Shown here in pieces: positions 22,083 to 29,473 of a stretch of 29,473 nt of DNA. The position numbers and the translations under genes are program-made. Under the pieces are notes generated by a model. It was not told the DNA's origin. It searched no databases and saw only the letters and a list, made by a program, of their open reading frames with translations. Within the stretch, counting starts at the first letter, position 1, and the number at the start of each line of letters is the position of its first letter. The DNA lies in NCBI GenBank assembly GCA_023436745.1, contig JAEZHZ010000272.1:1-29473 (forward strand). The letters are read 5' to 3'. The DNA comes from Pseudomonadota bacterium. GTDB taxonomy: Bacteria; Pseudomonadota; Alphaproteobacteria; Rhizobiales; Devosiaceae.

Positions 22083-23240
22083 ATGCGCGTCTTCGACGTA
22101 CCCTCCGATCCTGCCTTCTGGCAGGACCCCGCCCCTTTCTATGAACCCGCCATCCGTGATGGAGGCGGCCTGTTCTCCATCAGCACCGGCGGCTACTCCG
22201 TCATGGGCTATGATGCCCTCTTCGAACTCGGCCGCGATCCGAGGGTGGGGGGGCACCCCTTCCCTCAGGACGGCCTCGGCCCCGAACTCGAGCAATGTAC
22301 CGGCTGCTCCGCTGGGGACTGTTCGCACTCGGGGCACCGCAGCACAAACCGTTGCGCCAGGCAGCCATCGCCGGCCTGTCCGCCATCCGTAGTGAAGAGG
22401 TGACCAATCACGCCGGCAGGATAGCCGCCGAACTGGTGGCGGACCTGAGAACGCGCGGCACTGCCGACCTTGTCGGCGACTACTGCAAGCCCTTGGCGAG
22501 CCGCATGTTCTGCCTGCTCGTCGGCCTCGACGAGGCAGAGGCGGACGGCATCTCGGATGCGGTGGACGCCATCGCGGACCAGCTCAATGGTGTACCGGGC
22601 CGCGCGACGGCCGCCGATGCGGCAGCCGGACACCTGCGCTCAAGCATGGAGCGACTGGCTGCGGAGCATCGGTCGGCACTGATCAGCGCGATGGAAGCGA
22701 AGCTCGGACCAGACAGTCCGGCCACTACCGCCGACCTTGCCGCCTCGTTCATCTTCGACGCGGTGGAGATGGTCGCAACCGGTCTGTTCGGCGTTATCGA
22801 CCTGCTGGTGCGCTGCCCCGAGTTTCCCGGCGAGGTGCTGCAGGGCAGGTATCTTCTGAAGGACGGGGTGCAGGAAGCCTTCAGGCTGGTGACCCCCGCG
22901 ACGCTGACGAGCCGCATGGCGCTGGAAACGGTGGAGTGGCGTGGCCACACGATTGCTGCGGGCACGCCGCTCATCATGTGGTGGGGGCTCCGGCAACCTC
23001 GATCCCGCGGTGTTCGTGGAGCCGACGCGGTTCAACCCCAATCGGCCGGTCCGCCGCCACCTGGCGTTTGGCATCGGTAGCCATGCGTGCATCGGCCGTC
23101 AGTTCGCTTCAGCAGTAACCGAGGCGGCCGTGGAAGCCTTGCTGCTTGCCCCCGGCAAGCGTGTCCAGCCCGTGGGAGAAACCGTGTTCCTGCCGCGCCT
23201 TGTCCGGGTGGCGGAGCGCGCGCCAGTGACTTTCACCTGA
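22083..23240 (+). pseudogene. Cytochrome P450 with two compensating frameshifts
   Basis: A P450 reading frame broken twice. The frame starts MRVFDVPSDPAFWQDPAPF and is open to about 22293. There GAGCAATG lacks one A; GAG CAA ATG would continue as EQMYRLL. The next frame runs to 22983-22987, where a run of five G has one base too many; with four, TPLIMWWG continues as SGNLDPAVF in the first frame. The rebuilt protein is about 385 residues. It has the K-helix ExxR (QEAFRLV) and the haem loop FGIGSHACIGRQFA. The I-helix region (FDAVEMVATGLFGVID) lacks the usual A/G-G-x-D/E-T motif, so even an intact protein may not be a normal monooxygenase. Both breaks are single-base length changes in short homopolymers, so sequencing error is a real alternative to gene decay. 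Confidence 0.82.
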
Positions 23241-23246
23241 ACTTGA

Positions 23247-23274
23247 GGCCCGCCGGTATGGACATCGGCGGGCC
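23247..23274 (+). terminator. Hairpin after the broken P450
   Basis: GGCCCGCCG (23247-23255) and CGGCGGGCC (23266-23274) form a perfect 9-bp stem with a 10-nt loop, starting 6 bp after the P450 stop. The position suits a terminator, but the tail CACTTAACC has few T. Confidence 0.55.
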
Positions 23275-23301
23275 CACTTAACCGAATCAGCCGCAAGGCC
23301 G

Positions 23302-23329
23302 TTGACTCATCACGACTTTGCGCTATGGT
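23302..23329 (+). promoter_or_regulatory. Candidate promoter of the DEAD-box helicase gene
   Basis: TTGACT (23302-23307) and TATGGT (23324-23329) with a 16-bp spacer form the best sigma-70-type pair in this region. The predicted start near 23336 gives a leader of about 200 bases to the helicase start codon, long enough to hold the structured elements listed next. Confidence 0.5.
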
Positions 23330-23335
23330 CCCGCC

Positions 23336-23537
23336 CGCTGGAACACGTCGGGAACGCTGCAGCGCCCGCCGTAAGCCGGCAGCCTCTGTTTGACCCGCGA
23401 GTACTGCTGGAGTCCGGAGGCTCTCCGTCCGGTGGGCCTTGAGTTTTGCCCGCAACCGACAACCCCGGCGCACCGTTCGAATCCTTCGAACCGGACCCGG
23501 CCCCGGGTACCCACGTGCTAAGCGGAACAGAGCAAAC
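23336..23537 (+). promoter_or_regulatory. Structured 5' leader of the DEAD-box helicase gene
   Basis: The leader contains CCGGA...TCCGG (about 23414-23432), the perfect palindrome GTTCGAA-TCC-TTCGAAC (23475-23491) and CCCGG-CC-CCGGG (23496-23507). Long structured leaders are common for cold-shock DEAD-box helicase mRNAs, whose products can act on their own RNA. No known riboswitch class is recognised. The GTTCGAATCC string looks like a tRNA T-loop but no tRNA folds around it. Confidence 0.4.
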
Positions 23538-24917
<1,380 letters not shown>

Positions 24918-25025
24918 CCATCATTTCACTTATGTTAGGGAAGTCACTATTTCCCCGGCCCAAGTAAAGCGCTATTGATTGTCCACGACTCGGCAGAAGC
25001 CGGGGCCAGGGAAACCTGCGCGGGG

Positions 25026-26075
25026 GTGGACTTGTCTGACCACGAGTATCAGCGGGCCTTGGGATATGCCAATACGGCCCTTGATTTTCTCAAGCGTGGC
25101 GCAGTTCCACCGTACCCTCCGTTTTATGAGCTGCTCTATACTTATGCGACGGGCATAAACCCGTCGCTCAACGCGCGCATCAACGCCATCGTGAGGTCGG
25201 GCGTACTCCCGACAAGCGAGTTGATGGCATCTCTCTACAACGAGTTCCTCAACGGAGAGGTCAGCGACCGCATCTCCGACGTGTCCGAACGCATGCACGA
25301 GCGTATCGAGGCCGTCCATGCGGCCATAGACACCGCCGTGGTCAATGCCAACGCCTTCTCCAGCTCACTGCAGGTTGCAAGCGAAGACCTTGAGCGAGAC
25401 ATCTCCGCCGCCGCAATGAAGGCGCTGGCGAGCAAGCTTCTCGCAGAGACCCGCCAGATGCAGGAGAGCAACCGGCAACTGAAAGCACAGCTCGCCGCCT
25501 CACGGGAGGATATCGAATCCCTGCAGCGTGACATCGATGACGTCCGCCGGCAGTCCCTCATCGACCCGCTCACCAAGATCGCCAACCGCAAGAGCTTTGA
25601 CGAACGCCTCGCCACTTCCCTCGAGGAAGCTGCGATGACCGGGCAGCCACTTTGCCTGATCCTGGCCGACATCGACCATTTCAAGTCCTTCAACGACACT
25701 TATGGCCACCAGACCGGCGACCAGGTGCTGCGGCTCGTGGCGATGACCATCAAGTCCAACATCAAGGGCAAGGATCTCGCGGCCCGCTATGGCGGCGAGG
25801 AGTTCGCCGCCATCCTGCCCAACTCCGATCTCAGCGGCGCCACCACCGCCGCCGAGAACATCCGGCGCGCCATCCACGGCAAGGAACTGCTGAAGCGCTC
25901 GACCAGCGAGAAGCTCGGCCGCATCACTGCCTCGTTCGGCGTCGCCTGCTACGCGAGCGACGACACGGCCGTCGCGCTCCTCGCGCGCGCCGCCAAGTGC
26001 CTGTACGCAGCCAAGCATGTGGGCCGCAACCGGGTGGTCAACGAGGTCGAGCTCGCCAACCTGTCCGCCGCCTGA
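25026..26075 (+). CDS. Diguanylate cyclase (GGDEF domain)
   Basis: A predicted 349-residue cytoplasmic protein that makes c-di-GMP. N-terminal residues about 1-90 contain PPYPPFYELLYTYATG, a segment I associate with a group of alphaproteobacterial GGDEF proteins. A coiled coil follows at about 120-180 (LLAETRQMQESNRQLKAQL). The GGDEF domain has IDPLTKIANRKSFDERL, DIDHFKSFNDTYGH and an active GGEEF at 256-260. The inhibitory I-site, normally RxxD five residues before, is KGKD. There is no membrane segment. The start is uncertain: GTG 25026, TTG 25032 (GGGGG upstream) or TTG 24975 are possible. It ends 3 bp before the end of the convergent aroA gene. Confidence 0.9.
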   Translation: MDLSDHEYQRALGYANTALDFLKRGAVPPYPPFYELLYTYATGINPSLNARINAIVRSGVLPTSELMASLYNEFLNGEVSDRISDVSERMHERIEAVHAAIDTAVVNANAFSSSLQVASEDLERDISAAAMKALASKLLAETRQMQESNRQLKAQLAASREDIESLQRDIDDVRRQSLIDPLTKIANRKSFDERLATSLEEAAMTGQPLCLILADIDHFKSFNDTYGHQTGDQVLRLVAMTIKSNIKGKDLAARYGGEEFAAILPNSDLSGATTAAENIRRAIHGKELLKRSTSEKLGRITASFGVACYASDDTAVALLARAAKCLYAAKHVGRNRVVNEVELANLSAA

Positions 26076-26078
26076 CGG

Positions 26079-27344
26079 TCAGGCGGGGCGCAGTTCCACG
26101 CCAAGGCCCGCCAGCATGTCCCAGTAATCCGGATAGGTCTTGCCGGTGCAGGCCGGGTCGAGGATCGTGATGCCCTCGAGCAGCAGGCCTGCAAGCGCAA
26201 AGCTCATCGCGATGCGGTGATCGTGATAGGTCTCGATTCGCGCCGGCCGCGACCGCGCCGCAAGAGCGGGGTCGGACGCCACGAGCAGGTCATCCCCCTC
26301 CTCCTGTGCCAGGCCCGGCAGGATGCGGTTGAGCTCGGTGGCGACGGCCCGGATCCGATCCGTCTCTTTGACCCGCAGGTTGGCGATGCCGACAAAGCGC
26401 ACAGGCGTCCGGTTGAAGGCCGCGACCACCGCCAGGGTGGGCACCGCGTCCTGCATCTGCGACCCGTCGATCACCGCTGGCATGTTCGGAAACTGCGCCA
26501 GCACCGCCTGCGCGGCGGCATCGGGCTGGGTGAAGGCGTCGGTCGGTACGCCGAGGTCGATGCTGCCCCCGGTCAGCACCTCGGCGCCCCACAGATAGGT
26601 CGCGGCCGATGCGTCCGGTTCGACCCGGAAGTCCGCCGCACGGTAGCCCGTAGGCTCAATGCGCCAGGTACCCGCATCGAGCTGCTGCACTTCGGCGCCA
26701 AATGCCCGCATCGCGGCGACCGTCAGGTCGACATAGCCGCGCGCCCCGATGTCCTTGCCGGTCAGCGCCACCTCGATCGGTCCATCGCCGAGGGGCGCCG
26801 CCATCAACAGCGCCGACACGTACTGGCTCGAGAGGCTTGCGTCGATCTCCACCCTGCCCCGCCCGAAGCTGCCCCGCCCATGAACGGTAACCGGCGGGCA
26901 ACCCGTCGGCGCCTCCACCTCAATGCCGAGCGAGCGCAGAGCCACCACCAGCGGCGCAATGGGTCGCTTGCGCATATCCTCGTCGCCGTCGACGATCACC
27001 GCGCCATCCACGGTCGCCACGGCGGCCGTCAGGAAGCGCGTAGCCGTTCCCGCGTTACCTAGAAAGAGTGGAGCGCCCGGTGCCTTGAGGCGGCCGTTGC
27101 CGGTCACGACGAAGGTCGTCGCATCAGGTTCAACGACTTCCACGCCCATCTGCCTGAGCGCGGCTGCCATCAGGACCGTGTCCTTGCTCTTCAGCGCCCC
27201 CGTCAGCCGGCTGGTGCCGTCCGCAAGGGCTGCCAGCAACAGCGCACGATTGGTGATGGACTTGGATCCCGGGGGCGTGACGCGGCCAGTCAACGGGCGG
27301 CGCGGCGGGACGATGGTGAGTGCAGGCGGCAAGGGCTTCAGCAT
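26079..27344 (-). CDS. aroA: 3-phosphoshikimate 1-carboxyvinyltransferase (EPSP synthase)
   Basis: A 421-residue shikimate-pathway enzyme that joins phosphoenolpyruvate to shikimate 3-phosphate. Substrate-binding signatures are PGSKSITNR (25-33), LGNAGTATR (95-103), SLSSQYVSALLMA and VKETDRI, and YHDHRIAMS near the C-terminus. The E. coli segment GTAMRP (96-101) reads GTATRF here, so the counterpart of P101 is Phe. The start at 27344 fits the family and has AGGGCGGC upstream. The protein is of the GNAGTA type, not the GNAATGCR (CP4-like) type. It is not next to cmk or rpsA, a frequent alphaproteobacterial arrangement. It lies 65 bp downstream of the sufA-type gene on the same strand. Confidence 0.96.
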   Translation of the reverse strand: MLKPLPPALTIVPPRRPLTGRVTPPGSKSITNRALLLAALADGTSRLTGALKSKDTVLMAAALRQMGVEVVEPDATTFVVTGNGRLKAPGAPLFLGNAGTATRFLTAAVATVDGAVIVDGDEDMRKRPIAPLVVALRSLGIEVEAPTGCPPVTVHGRGSFGRGRVEIDASLSSQYVSALLMAAPLGDGPIEVALTGKDIGARGYVDLTVAAMRAFGAEVQQLDAGTWRIEPTGYRAADFRVEPDASAATYLWGAEVLTGGSIDLGVPTDAFTQPDAAAQAVLAQFPNMPAVIDGSQMQDAVPTLAVVAAFNRTPVRFVGIANLRVKETDRIRAVATELNRILPGLAQEEGDDLLVASDPALAARSRPARIETYHDHRIAMSFALAGLLLEGITILDPACTGKTYPDYWDMLAGLGVELRPA

Positions 27345-27409
27345 GATGCCGCCCTGTTAGGGGAAAGTCGGCGCCGGTTCAATGCGCCAGCGCAGGACGG
27401 GCGCGGTGG

Positions 27410-27796
27410 CTAGGCCGAGGCCCGGGCGTCCGCCAGTGCCTTGAGATCGGCAGGCTGCAGTTGCACGCTCTCGCCACAGCCACAGGCGCCAGTCTGGTTC
27501 GGGTTCCTGAAGGTGAACCCCGAGCTCATCTTGGTCTCCTCGAAGTCCATGACCGTCCCCAGCAGGAACATGGTGGCCTTCGGCTCGATATAGACCTCGA
27601 CGCCCTTGTCGGCCACGTGGTCATCGCCCGCCACCGGCTCCGTGACATAGTCGAGAGTGTACGCCATGCCCGCACAGCCGGCGTTCTTCACCCCGACGCG
27701 CACCCCGATGACCGGCTTGTCGGAATCCTCGATGATCTCGCGCACGCGCTCCGCGGCGGCATCGGTCAACGACATGATCTTGAGGGGCATGGGCAT
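27410..27796 (-). CDS. sufA: Iron-sulfur cluster assembly protein, SufA/IscA type
   Basis: A 128-residue A-type Fe-S carrier that receives clusters from the scaffold and passes them to target proteins. The three cluster-binding Cys are present: C41 (NAGCAGMAY) and C105/C107 (GACGCGES). The last gene of a sufS-sufT-sufA run on the minus strand, 47 bp after sufT; this context favours SufA over IscA. The start at 27796 (MPMPLKIMSL) has only a weak ribosome site; Met at residue 3 is an alternative. Confidence 0.93.
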   Translation of the reverse strand: MPMPLKIMSLTDAAAERVREIIEDSDKPVIGVRVGVKNAGCAGMAYTLDYVTEPVAGDDHVADKGVEVYIEPKATMFLLGTVMDFEETKMSSGFTFRNPNQTGACGCGESVQLQPADLKALADARASA

Positions 27797-27843
27797 ATCC
27801 GCTCTATCGGCTCTTCACGATATATAGGCCAGAACGTCCGAAC

Positions 27844-28230
27844 TTACCACCAGTTCAGGGCCACCTGGGCTTCCTCGCTCATCCGTGATGCGTCCCACGG
27901 CGGATCGAACACCATGTTGACCTCGACGTCCTGAACACCTTCCACAGCGCGGGCAGCATTCTCCACCCAGCCGGGCATCTCGCCTGCGACGGGGCAGCCC
28001 GGCGCGGTCAGCGTCATGTCGATGGTGAGCTTGCGGTCGTCATCGAGGTCGACCTTGTAAATGAGGCCGAGCTCATAGATGTCGACCGGAATCTCCGGAT
28101 CATAGACGGTCTTCAGTGCCCCGATCAGGTCGCTGGTGATCCGCTCCACTTCCTCGGCAGGAATGGATTCCGCCACCTTCGGCTGGATGCGCGTGTCGAT
28201 CACGGCGGGGGCATCGGTCTGGTCAGTCAT
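27844..28230 (-). CDS. sufT: SufT-type Fe-S cluster assembly protein (MIP18/DUF59 family)
   Basis: A 128-residue protein of the MIP18 (DUF59) family involved in Fe-S protein maturation. DPEIPVDIYELGLIYKV (44-60) is the family core and C79 (TAPGCPVAGEMP) the conserved Cys. The C-terminal part DVEVNMVFDPPWDASRMSEEA is typical. The start at 28230 has GAGGA upstream and lies 14 bases after the sufS stop, so translation is likely coupled. Its place between sufS and sufA matches alphaproteobacterial suf operons. Confidence 0.93.
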   Translation of the reverse strand: MTDQTDAPAVIDTRIQPKVAESIPAEEVERITSDLIGALKTVYDPEIPVDIYELGLIYKVDLDDDRKLTIDMTLTAPGCPVAGEMPGWVENAARAVEGVQDVEVNMVFDPPWDASRMSEEAQVALNWW

Positions 28231-28244
28231 GGTGTCCTCAGGGA

Positions 28245-29465
28245 TCACGCGAAAAAGCGGCGGGCGCGTTCGATGCCGTCCACCAGGGCGTCTACATCGT
28301 CCTTGCCATTATATAGGGCGAACGAAGCCCGGCATGTAGAGGTGACACCGAACCGTTGGAGCAGCGGCATCGCGCAGTGGGTGCCGGCGCGAACGGCAAT
28401 GCCGTAGCGGTCGAGAACCGTTGCGATATCGTGGGCATGTGCCCCCTCCACCTCGAAGGCAAAGATGCCCCCCTTGCCGGGAGCAGTTCCGATGAGACGG
28501 AGCGAGTTGATACGGCTCAGCCGCTCCAGCGCGTACTGCGCGACATCGTGTTCGTGCGCGATGATGGCATCGCGACCGAGATCCTGCATGTAACCGAGCG
28601 CCGCGCCCAGCCCGATCGCCTGCACGATCGGTGGAGTGCCGGCTTCGAAGCGGTGGGGAGGCTCGTTGTAGGTAACGCTGTCCTGCGTCACCACGTCGAT
28701 CATCTCACCACCGCCCTGATACGGCTGCATCTCGGACAGCAGCTCGTGGCGGCCATAGAGCACGCCTATTCCCGTCGGTCCGTAGAGCTTGTGGCCGGTC
28801 ATGACGTAGAAATCGACGCCGAGCGACTGCACGTCCACCTTCGCGTGCACGGCACCCTGCGAACCATCGACCAGCACCGGAATGCCTCGTGCATGCGCCA
28901 GTTCCACAATCTCGGCGATCGGCGTGATCGTGCCCAGCACGTTGCTCATATGCGTAACCGCAACCATACGGGTGCGATCGGACAGTGCGGCCGCGAAAGC
29001 ATCGAGATCGAAGCTGCCGTCGTCGCGCACATCCACCCATTTCAGCACCGCGCCCTTGCGTTCGCGGTGGAAATGCCAGGGCACGATGTTGGAGTGGTGC
29101 TCCATGGTGGTGAGCACGATCTCATCGCCCTCCCCCACCCGTGGCCCCGCGAAAGACTGCGCAACCAGGTTGATCGCTTCCGTCGCCGACTTGGTGAACA
29201 CGATCTCTTCCGGCCGCGCGGCATTGAGGAAGCGCTGCGCGGCGTGCCGGCCGCCCTCATAGGCCTCGGTCGCCCGGTTCGCCAGCGTATGGAGCCCGCG
29301 GTGCACATTGGCGTACTCGTGCCGAAAGGCATGGTCCATCCGGTCCAGCACCTGAACCGGCTTCTGTGCCGAGGCACCGCTGTCCAGGTAGACCAGCCGG
29401 TTGCCGTGGATCTGCTCCGACAAGATCGGGAAATCGGCACGGACTTTTTCGAGGTCGAAGGTCAT
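28245..29465 (-). CDS. sufS: Cysteine desulfurase SufS (group II)
   Basis: A 406-residue PLP enzyme that takes sulfur from cysteine for Fe-S assembly. The PLP lysine is K226 (TGHKLYGPTG), the catalytic Cys is C364 (RAGTHCAMPLL) and R379 (STCRAS) binds the substrate carboxylate; these match E. coli SufS numbering. H123 (EHHSN) stacks on PLP. The sequence is full length and the start at 29465 has AGAAG upstream. The preceding genes, expected to be sufB, sufC and sufD, are outside the right edge. No sufE or sufU is visible, so the sulfur acceptor must be elsewhere. Confidence 0.97.
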   Translation of the reverse strand: MTFDLEKVRADFPILSEQIHGNRLVYLDSGASAQKPVQVLDRMDHAFRHEYANVHRGLHTLANRATEAYEGGRHAAQRFLNAARPEEIVFTKSATEAINLVAQSFAGPRVGEGDEIVLTTMEHHSNIVPWHFHRERKGAVLKWVDVRDDGSFDLDAFAAALSDRTRMVAVTHMSNVLGTITPIAEIVELAHARGIPVLVDGSQGAVHAKVDVQSLGVDFYVMTGHKLYGPTGIGVLYGRHELLSEMQPYQGGGEMIDVVTQDSVTYNEPPHRFEAGTPPIVQAIGLGAALGYMQDLGRDAIIAHEHDVAQYALERLSRINSLRLIGTAPGKGGIFAFEVEGAHAHDIATVLDRYGIAVRAGTHCAMPLLQRFGVTSTCRASFALYNGKDDVDALVDGIERARRFFA

Positions 29466-29473
29466 CTTCTGGT

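Noticed and set aside
23471..23491. GTTCGAATCC string resembling a tRNA T-loop
   Set aside because: The flanking bases do not form a T-stem, acceptor stem or anticodon arm; the string is half of a perfect palindrome.

Overview
The window is GC-rich chromosomal DNA from an alphaproteobacterium. The gene set and protein types (ClpX/ClpP, a type I GlnA behind a GlnB, ParE, SufS-SufT-SufA, trigger factor, and the alphaproteobacterial style of the PilZ and GGDEF proteins) point to Sphingomonadales, such as the Sphingomonadaceae or Erythrobacteraceae. This placement is an inference from protein flavour and gene neighbourhood; no rRNA is present. There is no CRISPR array, insertion sequence, integrase or attachment site.

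Layout. 0.2-2.6 kb: two divergent citrate-synthase-family genes; one carries an N-terminal DNA-binding domain and the other has Glu in place of the catalytic Asp. 2.6-10.1 kb: the protein quality-control genes clpX, clpP and tig (all minus strand). They are separated by a small conserved unknown, a YCII-family protein, a plus-strand cytochrome P450 and the NAD(P)HX repair enzyme Nnr. 10.1-12.3 kb: tRNA-Leu(UAG), then the nitrogen unit glnB-glnA, which has a good sigma-54-type promoter and a strong UUCG terminator. 12.3-14.9 kb (minus): a small unknown, a PilZ protein with two PilZ-like halves, and an ABC-F ATPase.

15.0-19.4 kb is the most accessory-looking part: an AraC-family regulator, an outer-membrane beta-barrel candidate and two paralogous lipoproteins that share a near-identical central motif. 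The AraC/barrel gap holds three direct repeats spaced about 20 bp apart. A long imperfect hairpin begins at the barrel gene's stop codon. I do not recognise this four-gene set as a named system. It is the best candidate in the window for something undescribed.

19.4-26.1 kb: a small PepSY-like periplasmic protein (minus), parE, a second P450 broken by two compensating one-base frameshifts, a DEAD-box RNA helicase with a structured leader, and a GGDEF diguanylate cyclase. 26.1-29.5 kb (minus): aroA (EPSP synthase), then sufA-, sufT- and sufS-type genes that form the distal end of a Fe-S assembly operon. Its sufBCD part presumably lies beyond the right edge.

How the genes work together: GlnB/GlnA form one nitrogen-control unit; Tig, ClpP and ClpX share protein folding and degradation; SufS, SufT and SufA share Fe-S assembly; the PilZ protein and the GGDEF enzyme are a c-di-GMP receptor and a producer, but lie 12 kb apart and are not linked as an operon. 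Start sites were moved inward from the longest open frame wherever a Shine-Dalgarno sequence or the family N-terminus supported it.
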